From NCBI GenBank assembly GCA_015143295.1, contig CM026573.1:9825934-9889933 (forward strand): DNA of 64,000 bases. The letters run 5' to 3'. The stretch is from Tetracentron sinense (taxonomy: Eukaryota > Streptophyta > Magnoliopsida > Trochodendrales > Trochodendraceae). Positions 12,155 to 22,632 of the stretch are shown here, piece after piece; position 1 is the first letter of the stretch, and each line of letters opens with the position of its first letter. The translations under genes and the position numbers were made by a program. The notes beneath the pieces are model-generated. The model worked only from the letters and a program-made list of their open reading frames with translations. It did no database searches and was not told the origin of the DNA.

Positions 12155-12595
12155 GGATTTCTTGGAGTCAGGTTAAGCCCCTAGGTTGCCACGTTTTCCT
12201 ATTGACACGCCTTAACCCTATGTGTGGTTGCTAAACATGGAAAAGAAAATAAAATTGGACAAAACACAACTGAAAATCGTATTAGAAATTTAGAATTTTC
12301 TTTTCTTTTCCATATGTTCGCCTATTTTCTCAACAACCAAACATAGCATAATTGTGGTTAAAGATTCTTCTACTCTTAGGACTCAACCACCTATCCTTGG
12401 GTTTTAAAAAAAAGTATTGAAATTTTTTTTAACCCTAAGAGTTAGTGAATTTTAATCAGAGTTAAAAAAATATTTTTTTTTTTCTTAAAAGAAGAATAAG
12501 TGAGTGAAGTTTCAGGGTAGGTGAATTTGAACCACAGTTAAGGAGTGTAAATAGAGACACGTAGTGACCTCAGGGGCATACCGGATTCCAAGGAG
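12155..12595. mobile_element. Fold-back MITE, AACCGGATT family
   Basis: Starts with gtaaccggatttcttggagt and ends with cataccggattccaagga, which are inverted to one another. Inside are words typical of the family (gccttaaccctatg at the left, gaaccacagttaaggagtg and gacacgtagtgacctca at the right). Confidence 0.6.
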
Positions 12596-12924
12596 GCGAA
12601 AACTACCTCTTTGAGAGAAAGTCAATGTCAATTTATATTTATTTGGGAAAATGCATAACGTACCCATGATTTCCTTTATGTAACGTAAAGATCCTCTCAT
12701 TTACAATTGATGTATGCATCCGGAGGCGATAATTGTCTTCGAAATTTATCTAAACCAGTGTTTTAAAACACGAAAATTCAGATCGACTCGAGACCTTGTT
12801 GAATCGATTCAACTTGAAACATAAAACTCAAAAAAATATAATAATGTTTTTAATATTTATTATATATATAATAAATAAAACAAATTTAAAATTAATGATA
12901 AAAAGTATCTTTATTATATATATA

Positions 12925-13023
12925 TATATTCTTTCTGTATTTGATTTCCAAATAGAATATATCAAAGAAGAAACCAATTCTATTCCTGATTTTTTGATTC
13001 GTGAATTCTTGCAGGGAAGATAA
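12925..13023 (+). pseudogene. C-terminal end of pararetrovirus polymerase (RNase H end)
   Basis: About 32 codons ending at a TAA resemble the extreme C-terminus of a caulimovirid reverse transcriptase-RNase H protein. The upstream frame is AT-rich filler, so only the tail is viral-like. Truncated relic. Confidence 0.5.
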
Positions 13024-13090
13024 AATGTCCAAAATAGTCCAATCTGTTACACTTAACCCTTCTTCTCCAAAGGTATTTTATATATGTATG

Positions 13091-13730
13091 TTTTTTATTT
13101 CAATCAATATATGAAGTATTTCTCTTTCAATTAAATGCCTTTCTCTCTTCAAATATTTATCACAAGCAAGTTCCTGAGGCATACCTTATTAATTCTTCTT
13201 TATAATTTACGTTTTGTTTTAAAATACCTCCATAACCTAATTCAGAAGCATATAACCATTCTTTTTGTTTTTCACTATTGCTTTCATCATGACTCGTGAA
13301 TTCTTGCATTTGAGAATGTGTTGGTGACAAAGGAGGAGATTGAGAATATTTGACTCTGTTTCTTCTTATTTTATTCTTTGTCAAAAGTATTGAAGTAATC
13401 AAGTGCAAGCATCTCTCACAACTCTATAAGAACAAGCATTCGGCAATGAAGAATTCAAGCCTAGCTAGTACAAGTGAAGATAGAAGTCTTAGTCAAGTGT
13501 TCAAGTATTTCTCAAATGTTGTAACCCTTAGTTCAATTTAGATCAACCTAGGTGAAAGCAATAGTGAAAAGCAAGAGGAATGGTTACAAGGAAAGAAATA
13601 CAAGGGAGGAAGGTTGATCTAAATTGAACTAAGGGTTTTCAAGATACCATACTTGTGATAAATATTTGAAGAGAGAAAGACATTTAATTGAAAGAGAAAT
13701 ACTTCATATATTGATTGAAATAAAAAATAT
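13091..13730. repeat. Inverted repeat within the viral relic
   Basis: About 80 bases at 13091-13170 reappear inverted at 13650-13730 (for example aatatttatcacaag against cttgtgataaatatt). A second, nested pair lies at about 13523-13549 and 13604-13630, 27 bases each (aacccttagttcaatttag and its reverse complement). Confidence 0.75.
13160..13408 (-). pseudogene. Chimeric pararetrovirus fragment (RNase H part)
   Basis: The C-terminal half of this 82-codon frame resembles the central part of a caulimovirid RNase H. Its N-terminal half matches the serine/proline-rich segment also present, out of frame with its neighbour, near 14618-14700. The joining of non-adjacent viral segments indicates rearrangement. 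Confidence 0.5.
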
Positions 13731-14091
13731 TAGCATTCAAGACTACTCAAGTGACGTATCCACCGAAAGAAGCAACATGCAGAATTTCAAGACATTAAAA
13801 GAAGACAAAGCCACTCAAGTAAAGAAGACACACTGGAAACATCTTAATATATTCTTTCAAATAATTAAGCATAATGGCTTAGTTGGAAAACTTCAAGATT
13901 TTAAATATTACAAAGATACATTTCTCACAAAGGTTATGCTTCGAGATGATTGTGGCAAACCTTATTGGAAAGAAAGATTTCTTTCTGGTCTACCAAATGT
14001 ATTCACTGAAACAATTAGAGGTGAAAGCAATAGTGAAAAGCAAAAGGAATGGTTACAAGGAAATTCTTTATCATTTACTTTTTGTTTTTAA
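13666..14091 (+). pseudogene. Pararetrovirus capsid-protein fragment
   Basis: A 141-codon frame. Its central and C-terminal part (about residues 45-117) resembles the core of caulimovirid capsid proteins just before the zinc knuckle. The first 30 codons come from the inverted repeat shared with 13091-13170, and the last 24 from a segment duplicated elsewhere in the relic. Not a functional gene. Confidence 0.5.
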
Positions 14092-14293
14092 ATACCTCCA
14101 TAACCTAATTCAGAAGTATTAGTTTTAACTATTTTTTGTGCATTGTTATCTGCAAAATGTAAACATGGAAGAGTTTTAACAAAATGTTTTATTTGTTTAA
14201 TAATTTCAGTGTGTTCTTGAGTCCAAGGTGGTGGATTCTTTTTTAGTCTTTCTCTTAGTGGTTTACAAATTTGACTAAGATTTTTATAATTGT

Positions 14294-14491
14294 TTGAGAC
14301 ATGCTTCTGAATTAGGTTATGAAAGTATTTTAAAACAAAAAGTAAATGATAAAGAAGAATTAATAAGGTATGCCATAGGAAATTGGAATCAAGCTCAATT
14401 AAATTATTCTACAATTAAATTTTTTTTTTATTCTATTGTATTATGTGTTTCAAAATTTCAGGCATCTACAAACAGTAATAATTCAAGGTGA
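14294..14491 (+). pseudogene. Second RNase H fragment of the pararetrovirus relic
   Basis: 65 codons paralogous to the C-terminal part of the frame at 13160-13408 but on the opposite strand, extended further into RNase H and then broken. The two differ at several positions, so they were duplicated long ago or derive from two integrations. Confidence 0.5.
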
Positions 14492-14749
14492 AAGCAATAG
14501 TGAAAAACAAAAGGAATCAAAGTTTTCTTTAGAATTGAAATCTTTTTGGATAAAAACTTTGTTTATTTCAAATTCAGCATCTATCATATCAATTTGAGAT
14601 GGTATCTTAATTTCTTGAGAATCTTGCATTTGAGAATGTGTTGGTGACAAAGGAGGAGATTGAGAAGTATTTGACTCTGTTTCTTCTTGTTCTATTCATT
14701 GTTTTGTTTTGACTGTATAAATTGGTTGAGGTATATTTATACTTAAACC

Positions 14750-15087
14750 TGATAAATTTGATATTATTGGTTTTGAAGGAATTAAGGAGCAAGAAGATCT
14801 AGGAGGTTCAAATTTAAACATCATAGGGTCAATATCATGTTGTTGAGGGACAACAGAACCCTTTTGATAATATTTATGTGATTTGTGATGTTTAGTATAT
14901 TTGTGTTTGAATTTTTTATGTTTAGAATGAGATTTTTCACAACCAAATCCAAATTGTTCACAGATGAACCAAGTTCTTTTCTGCTAGTGACTTGATCTTT
15001 TTTAAGTTTATCTTTGAGTCTAAGGGTTCTACATAGAATTAAACCTTCAGTATTTACTAGATCTTTTGTCATATGGAATTTCATCAT
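14750..15087 (-). pseudogene. Capsid C-terminal (zinc-knuckle side) fragment, frameshifted
   Basis: Read on the minus strand, the beginning of the frame and, after a frameshift, a lysine/histidine-rich stretch with spaced cysteines resemble the nucleic-acid-binding C-terminus of a caulimovirid capsid protein. Broken by at least one frameshift and by stops. Confidence 0.45.
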
Positions 15088-15202
15088 TGTTTTTACCTTT
15101 GGAGAAGAAGGGTTACAAATTAAAGAAGATGTAATCTCCCGCTTACAGCTTCATAATTGAGAATTTGAGATATATATATATATATATAGGGAAAGATACT
15201 AA

Positions 15203-15782
15203 GAGCATCTCCAACCTAATTTCTTAAATTTCTCTACTTTTACTTTACAGTAGAGAGTTTTCTTTAAATAGGGGGCCACTTTTTCTCCATGCAACTCCAA
15301 CCCCACTCTTTACTTCTTCTCTACTTCTATTTAAATACTCACTTTTTTTATTTCTTTTTATTTTAACATTATTGCAACCGTTGAGAGTTCAATTGCACTC
15401 CAACCCCACTTTTTTATTTCTTTTCTAAAAACTAATATTATATTGTTAAATCCCAAGGGTTAGTGAATCTTAACCATAGTTAGTAGAAGTTAAAAGAGAC
15501 ACTTGTTGGCCTGTGGGTGCGATTGAACTCTCCCTTATTAGTTCAATTGCAATTGACTGTGGTTCCCAATCCTACTTCATATTCTAATGATTTGACAAGA
15601 TTTAAAAAAAAAATAATATAATAATAGTAAGGAGGGGGATTTGGCTCCCTACTAGTATGGAGCCAAATCTCCAACCCTATAGTAGGGAGGGCATATAGGG
15701 AGTGCGTTGGAGTGCTTAAAATAGGGTATGCCTCTCTCCTGTAGAGAAGAGAGCTCCTCTAGGGAGTGCGTTGGAGATGTTC
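15203..15782. mobile_element. Tourist-like MITE with TAA target duplication
   Basis: 580 bases flanked by TAA (15200-15202 and 15783-15785). Terminal inverted repeats gagcatctccaac and gttggagatgttc differ at one base. The interior contains a fold-back family remnant (15440-15570) and short duplicated AGGGAGTGCGTTGGAG words at the right side. Confidence 0.8.
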
Positions 15783-15785
15783 TAA

Positions 15786-16170
15786 GGAGCCATGCTCATT
15801 AAAAATTTTAATGAGTGGTTCTTCTAAGACGATGACATGTGGTAATCTTCTTTTAAATCCGACGGTTGGATGTTGAGGTGGGTCCATTGAGAGACACGTG
15901 TCAAACAATAAGTCCGATCGGACGTGCTTAGATCATTCGATTAGACCCTAGTTTATTAGCATTAACCCCCTAAGGTTCACTAGACCTTATCTAGATTATA
16001 GAAATAACTAATATTCTCATCTTCAATCTGATGGTCTATAAATGTCTGATTGAACAGATTTTTTGCCACGTGTCTCTTGGTAGACCTATCTTGACATCCA
16101 ATGGTTGGATTTTAACGCAACCCACCATGTGTCACGGTATTGGCTTTAATGAACATGACTCATTAGAATG

Positions 16171-16172
<2 letters not shown>
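15786..16172. mobile_element. MITE, CTAATGAGTCATG terminal-repeat family (copy 1)
   Basis: The left terminus (gagccatgctcattaaa) is inverted against the right terminus (tttaatgaacatgactc). The interior shares gacggttggatgt, gagagacacgtg and the aaggttcactagacc segment with the copy at 39846-40256, so both belong to one family. It abuts the preceding MITE directly. Confidence 0.75.

Positions 16173-16206
<34 letters not shown>
16171..16206. repeat. (AT)n microsatellite
   Basis: Uninterrupted alternating TA at the right edge of the MITE. Confidence 0.9.
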
Positions 16207-16210
<4 letters not shown>

Positions 16211-16222
16211 GGAAATGTTAGA

Positions 16223-16330
16223 GTTCACGCCCTTGCGTGAACGTTATGCCCATGTTAATACCCAAATTGCCCCTAAATTTGCACAAGGTGAAGTTGATAA
16301 CGTTCACGCCCTTGCGTGAACGTTATCAAC
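16223..16330. repeat. Two copies of a hairpin motif, one a perfect 38-base palindrome
   Basis: The 25-base word at 16223-16247 (gttcacgcccttgcgtgaac followed by gttat) recurs at 16302-16326. The second copy sits in a perfect inverted repeat at 16293-16330, with 17-base arms and a CCTT loop. Likely the ends of a small fold-back element. Confidence 0.85.
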
Positions 16331-16459
16331 CCCCTTAGTTAATAGAGTTAATATGATAAGCCTGACAGTGAGGTTAGTGTAATTTTCAAGAACAAGAGGG
16401 AAGGTTTATGAAATTTCACCAAACCTTAGTGGTGAGTGTAATTTACCCAAAAAATAATA

Positions 16460-17010
16460 AAAAATTTCCGGTATCCACTTTTAACTCTCTTTAATTGTGG
16501 CTAAGATCAACTAACCCTTAAGGTTAAAGCATCTAACCATGGTTTTTAGAAAAGGAAATAAAAAAAATTTAGCCTATCTTCTAACTCCTTTTAACTATGG
16601 TTAGGGATCACTAACCCTAATGGAAGGGGACATGTTAATTTTTTTTTAAATACCAAGGACTAAGGTTAGATACCAAAGTTAGATGCTTTAATCGTAAGGG
16701 TTAGTGAACCTTAATCACGGTTAAAAGGTGTTAAACGACACATCAATTTTTTATAATTTTTTTCTAAAATCCAAAGTTAGAAAGTAACAAAAGGATATGT
16801 TAATTTTTTCTTCTTTTTTTTTTTCTAAAAATCAAGGTTAGATGCATTTAAAGGTTAGCGAATCTTAACCACAGCTAAAGGAGTTAAAAGGGGACACGTT
16901 AACTTTTTCTAATATTTTTTAATAAAAATCAAGTCTAGATGCTTTAACACTATGGGTTAATAAATTTTAACCATAATTAAAGGGTGTTCAAAGGGGTATT
17001 AAACTTTTGG
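16460..17010. repeat. Array of fold-back family fragments
   Basis: Several imperfect repeats of ctaaccctaaggtt, ttaaccatagttaa and agttaaaaggggacacgtta in both orientations, separated by T-rich spacers. These look like three or four degenerate copies inserted into each other. Confidence 0.55.
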
Positions 17011-18197
17011 AGAAAATAAATTTACACCCCCCTAAGGTTTGACGAAAATACATATAGACCCCCTCAATTTTCAGAAAATGCATTATGTACCCTTAAAAAT
17101 AATGGCACTTACACCCCTTCCATCAGTTGACCATCAGCCAACTAACAGATGTGCTGATGTCATGCGTTAAACTCTATAAACTTCCAAAACTTCTCCTCTA
17201 CCAAAATTGTTGTTTTTCCCTTTTTTCATATACAAAATTTGCATTTTTTTCCCAAATCATAAAAGCAAAACCCTAAACCATCTCGGCTTTGGCAGCCATA
17301 TATAGATCTTCTACGACAACTGCCACATCGTCTTCTCCGGTAATCTTTCCACTTTGCTTTCTCTGTTCGTTTTTCTACATTATTTTCTCCGATCGATCCT
17401 GTCCATAATGATCAGATTAGATCTGAAGAGTCGAGAGAGTTATCGTGCCTTTGGGGTTGTCCCTACTTGATCTAGTCAAGGACTTGTCTTCATGTAGCAT
17501 TCAAGTGAGATCTGGTTGCAAAAGCTCGGAGGTCCCCACATTGAGAAGCGTGTGGACATAACTCACTTGAAGAAATATCATCTTCGTTTTTGTCCACATA
17601 TATTTGGCCTATACCTGCTTTGACCTACTAGACCACTGTCATTTTGCTAGTTGTAGCTAGGGTTATGTCTTGTCATGTTTATTTAATGCTTTCGGATATA
17701 GGTATGTAACTAAACAATTTTGACATTTGTTTCATATTTTGTATATGTTTCAGCTTTAAAGTGACTCCATTTTTCCACAATTTCATCATCGTCCCTATTT
17801 TTATTGAATTTTATAAAAAAAATAAATGCAATGAGAAAAGTATGAATGAGTGGTGAATGGACTCCTTCTACCTCTCTCTATCTCTGAAACCAATAGGTGA
17901 TTGCTCGTTAAAAATCATATTTTGAACTATAGTGTATGTGCCCAAGAGTGGGAAGTTCTCTTGACTTTATCAAACAAGAGTATAAAAGTTCTGAAGCTTT
18001 TAGTTCCATTTTCCTCAGAAATACTCTACCCTATTGTATGTAATTTATGTTATATTTAGGAAATCATGGTTCCATAAGTTGGTGCAAACTCAAATCTGGA
18101 AAGCCAAAAACATTACTACTTTAGTTCGGATAGAGAATCATGTCCCCAGTATTTGAATAATATATACTATCTCATGACATTAGCATGTTTGTCAGTT
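17011..18197. other. Unrecognised stretch left of the retrotransposon block
   Basis: No supportable frame. The first 150 bases (tttacacccccctaaggttt) resemble ends of plant TIR elements of the kind at 43175. The part at 17280-17480 reads like a leader and exon fragment of a gene but is too broken to name. Confidence 0.35.
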
Positions 18198-18371
18198 GTG
18201 TCGCGCCCCAAGATACCCCCCCAGGAGTTTAGGGATACTTTAGGCATGACTATACGTACCTGCCAAACCATCCTGTCATGAACAAGATAATTAAAGTACT
18301 AAACAATGAAAATCAGAGCGCGGAAGCTAAACATAAATGCGGAAGCGTAGACTAACTTTTTCTTTTCTTCT
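18198..18371. mobile_element. LTR-like fragment (TGTCGCGCCCC start)
   Basis: Begins tgtcgcgccccaagatac and contains gcggaagc twice, a style common at the start of plant gypsy LTRs. It has no counterpart at the matching place of the other LTR (before 33320), so it is either a fragment of a different element or the remnant of a junction. Confidence 0.35.
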
Positions 18372-20046
18372 AAGGTTTGGTAATGGGATTACCGCCATTG
18401 CAGTATTCTTTCTAACAATGATTTACAGGGCTGTAACTGGAGTTGGGGGTGACCCTGGGGAAATTGAAGCTACATGGGTGTAGCCTGAAGTCCTGGAAAG
18501 ACCCTGGGCCTTTGGTGGGCCCAAGGAAAGGTCACATGTGGGTCCCACAGAGGGTTGAATGCTCACTGGTTGTAAGTTTGAAATGGCAGTAGATGGACTA
18601 CCACCATTACCTAACTTTATGTTTAAGGCTGCACTAACCATGGTTAAGCACCAGGGTCAGGCCTGGAAAGACCAGGGGAGACAGGTAGAGGTCTGAGATT
18701 TACAAACATGGCCCTGGACCTAACATAACCATGGTTAAAGAGCTTGTAACAATAGGGTTAAGAAATGGCGGTAGTTATTCTACCTCCATTACCTAGTTTT
18801 CACAGAAAATGATTTTCCCTTCACAGAGGGCACCAGGGGTTCGCTCATTGCCTGAGGGACCCCCAGAACCTACGGGGAGATGCCACGTAAGCAGGGGTGT
18901 TGCACCCAAGTGAAAACCTCGAAGGTATACCCCCCACACCTATGAAGAAGACAGGGGGACCTTGTCCTTGGCTGGGCTGTGCTACAATAGAAGTAAACAA
19001 ATAAAGTAGACCCCTAGAATAGGGCCAGGGGTCCTTACAATGCTGTGACAGAAGAAAAGAGAGGAGGGGAGAGGTTCTACCCTCTAATAGTGGCTGCAGA
19101 TGGCTGAGGAAGGGCGGTGCAGCAACGGCGGGGGTGTTGGAATCCTTGGGGATCTGGAGAGGCTGGAGTGAGGCTGGCTGAAGTGTGGCAGCACTTGGAT
19201 ATGGATTTTTGGAGTGTCCTTTGAACCCTAAGGGTGGGGGTTTATATAGGAGTTGGAGGGAGACCCAGGGGCATTATGGGCATTATCTCAAGCGTGGAGT
19301 ACCAATGGGAGAAGACCCAAGGTAGCAGGGGAGCTGCTGATCACGAATTTGCAGAGAATAAGGGAATGACGCTAAACTGATTACCGCCATTCCCATATCA
19401 GTGCAGTATGGGAATAGTGGTAATCAATTTACCGTCAATTCTTGATTTTACTAAATTGTGCCAGCTCTTGCATGTGTGGGCCGAAAGTGATCCCACTACT
19501 ACCCTATTTGGAAATTGGGTACCGTTTTCGAATATTTGAAAAGGGGAGGTGGGCCCCACTGAGTTTGGGCCCTGTGGGCCCATGTTTGGGCACAAAGATG
19601 AGTTTTGGCCAAGGTTTTGGGGTTTTGGGCTTCGAGCCCAAAGGGTTTTATCCTGAGGTTTCTCTAAGGTTTTAACTAGAGTTAGGCCTAGGGTTAGGTC
19701 TAGGGTCTACCTAGGATTAGAGCTAGGATTTGAATAGGGTTTACCTAGGGTTTAGCTAGGGTTTAGTGTTTTAACTAGTGTTAGGCCTGGGGTTCACCTA
19801 GAGTTAGGTCTAGGGTTTGACAGGGTTCTACCTAGGGTTTAGGGTTTTAACTAGTGTTAGGCCTAGGGTTCACCTAGAGTTAGGTCTAGGGTTTGACAGG
19901 GTTCTACCTAGGGTTTAGCTAGGGTTTAGGGTTTTACTTAAGGTTTAGACTAGGTTTAGGTTTTGAGTAGGACTCAGCTGGGGGTAACCATGGCTAATGG
20001 TGTTTTAACCATGGTTAAAGCAGAGAGTAAAAATTGGGTGCTTACA
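18372..20046 (-). repeat. 3' LTR of the gypsy element, truncated
   Basis: Matches 33320-36399 after removing the nested insertion. On the minus strand it begins TGTAAGCACCC at 20046. The segment corresponding to 32180-33310 of the 5' LTR is absent, so about 1.1 kb of the LTR's 3' part is missing. Confidence 0.8.
19665..19975 (-). repeat. Degenerate telomere-like repeats in the LTR
   Basis: A run of ctagggtttag, ttaggcctaggg and gttttaactag words, close to the plant telomere unit TTTAGGG but irregular, with a longer unit (ttaggcctagggttcaccta) repeated twice. The same array is present in the other LTR at 36055-36320. Confidence 0.8.
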
Positions 20047-22630
20047 GCTACCCCTCTTTGCCGGAGAATGCCAGGATGACAGTTGAACGACAAAGACTCA
20101 AATCATCCTATTTTTACACCCAGATAGATTTTTAAGAGATGATGATATACATGCATGTTGTGCAAGTGATGAGTGTAGTGAAGTGATTAAGGTCACTGCT
20201 AAAGGGTAGCAAGTAGCTGGGGGAGAAAAATGGATGCAGGGATGGTGTAGCCCGGAGGCACTTGCCAGAAGAAGGTGTCGCTCAGAAGCGGCAGGGGGTT
20301 TGATCAAAACAGTGTTTCCCAATAGATATTAACTAAATCGATCGGACACACGACGTGTTGAGAACACATGGGGTGTTGGACATGCAAAGTGCCGACAAAG
20401 TGTGTTATGTCGATGCTCACCTGGGACGCCAAAGACAAATGGGGTGTCGAAGAGGGGACATGCAGGAGATAATGCTGCGGTAATGAGGCTGTCACGGAGC
20501 ACATAGGATGTCAGGTATGCGAGGTGTCGAGAAAGTGTATTATGTCAACGCTCACCTATGATGCCGAGAACACACGAAGGTGTCACAGAAGGGACATACG
20601 AGAGGTAATACTGTAGTGTGATGAGGTTATCACGGAGCACACAAGATGTCGGGCATGTGAGGTATTGATAAAGTGTGTTATGTCTGCGCTCACTTGGGAT
20701 ACCGAGGACACACGAGGGTGTCACAGTGGGGACATGCAGGAGGTAATACTGCAGTGTGACGAGGTTGTCACGGAGCACACAGGATGTCGAAGTGGTTTTG
20801 AGGCATGATGTTGGGTTTGATTTTGATATGACCGAGAGGCACTGAATTCTGATCATGTTTGAATGATGCTAAAGAGTTTGATCACGCAGGGTGTGATGCA
20901 ATGCAAGGATGTCATGCAGGGGATAAAGGCGAGGATGCTTTCCCATGACTCTGTTGATTGCGACTTGCGGGGATGATGTCGGCTTCTTCTGCTTGTATTA
21001 CCGGGTTGCTTGATGCAGGCTGGTACCACTAGGCCTAGATATCGGAAGCTCAGTTTTGAAAAATATTTTTAGAAAAGTGTTGGCCTTTTTCAAAATTTTT
21101 TGATTCTAGTTGAGAGAATGCTTAACTAGCGTTTAGATTTGCCAGTAAATTGCCTTTGCCAAGGCTTAGGGGACTTTGTAGTCTGTCTTTTACTCTCTGA
21201 CTGTACAGTATGACCCATAAGACGTTTCGTCACTGCTGGGGATGCTTGGGAGTAGACATGCTTGTCTTGCCGTTGGTGGAGATTAGACTTGGACTGGGGA
21301 GAAGCTTGCTTAAAAGCAATTGGAACTTCTGGACTCTTGCTGGGGAGAGTGTTTGAAGAGGCTTTTACTGGGACTCTAATTGGAGAATGCTGCACTGTTG
21401 TAGGCCACTGCTGGGGATCTGTTGTGGAGTAATACTCTACTAGAGATTGTCAATTGTTTGTTAAGGAGTCGGATTTTGCTGGAGACTAACTGCCGGGGAA
21501 CCTATTTTTTTCCATGTCGTCTGCTGGCGACCTGTGGGGGTTGTCGGGAGTTCGGAGAGACTGGTTGCTGCTTGATTCTGTTGCCAAACTGCTCTTCAGC
21601 TTTTCTCCTTTTTTTACCCTTGGAATGACCAGGTCAATGGGATTCGCATGATTTTTGCGCAATGAGGCCGTTGCTGGTTTTCCTCATGCCTGTGAAGCTA
21701 GTTGGTTTTTTGTCCCTTTTTCGCCCTTAGTCACAAGACTAGGTCTGGGGCCTCGTAATTTTTGTGTAATGAGGTCGTTGTCAGTTTTCACTCATGCCTG
21801 CGACTTCTGGGGAAAATTAGATCTTCTCTTGTCATTGCCTTGAATGGCGCTCCCCTGGGGATTATAGGGACTATATTTCCGCCAAGGATATAAATGTGAT
21901 ATTGGTTTGCACTCACAGTTTCTAGGGGATCTAGAAGGACTTAGAGTAGGACGAAATGTAGGCTAGGGGACCGAAGTTTGGGACACCCTGGGATTTCTCC
22001 TGTTTGATTTTGATCTTTCAGGGACCTCTCCAATCGCGGATTTGTGCTTTGGGATTCCCGTCGGAGCTTGATTATTTTTTTTTTACTCCGCTGGGGAATT
22101 CGAGAGAGGTCATCTCTGCTTGAGAGAGAGGTTGTCTCTGCTCAGGGATTGCTTTTTGAAAATGTTTCAACCTCTTTTTTGGATTTTCCTTTGATGAAAA
22201 TTTTGCACCCTTGAGGATGGTTTGACTCTATGTGGAGAAGTCGCGGGAAATTTTGACTCTTCTGGGGGAGTTTCGACTTCGCGGGAGAAAGTTATGGGGA
22301 GGTATGATCCATTGTTTAGTGACCGCACTTGATTTACTTTGCAGGATCAGGTCATGATGTAGTTCAGGCAAATACCACAGGGGGTAAGGGAGGGTGTCCC
22401 TGAAAAGGTTGTATGAAAGAATGACTGTTATGCTCAAGGGGCTAGCTAGCGGATTTCATTGATTTGTACATGGGTTACATTGAAAGGGATAGGGAGTGTG
22501 TCAAAGATGGCCTCTTATCATTTCGCAGAGATTCTACGAGTGCAAAGCGCCTATCAAATCTAGACCCTAAGCGTAGTACTTTTTGACTTTTTCCATGTTG
22601 ACGGGCTCTAGGAGGTCTTCGTCATCCATA
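20047..22630 (-). other. Non-coding 3' region of the gypsy element
   Basis: Between the integrase end and the 3' LTR. It contains a 138-base tandem repeat and then a stretch with recurring gctgggga words, seen in other Tat-type elements. No coding domain recognised. Confidence 0.6.
20355..20800. repeat. 138-bp tandem repeat, about three copies
   Basis: The word cacggagcaca begins at 20493, 20631 and 20769, a constant 138-base period. Each unit also carries gtgttatgtc, a gctcac word and gacatgcaggag-like words. Copies differ at many positions. Confidence 0.85.
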
Positions 22631-22632
22631 CG

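Larger units (their letters stand above)
12920..15130. mobile_element. Rearranged endogenous pararetrovirus relic (Caulimoviridae-like)
   Basis: Several short frames resemble parts of plant pararetrovirus proteins: pieces of the polymerase RNase H domain on both strands, and pieces of the capsid protein. They are out of viral order, in both orientations and interrupted by stops and frameshifts. Segments recur as direct repeats (13295-13380 and 14618-14700; 13551-13590 and 14020-14060) and as inverted repeats. No complete gene remains, so this is an inactive integrated relic. Genus cannot be assigned. Family identification rests on motif memory, not on a search. Confidence 0.6.

Noticed and set aside
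19665-19975. True interstitial telomere
   Set aside because: The units are irregular and the same array occurs in both LTRs of one retrotransposon.
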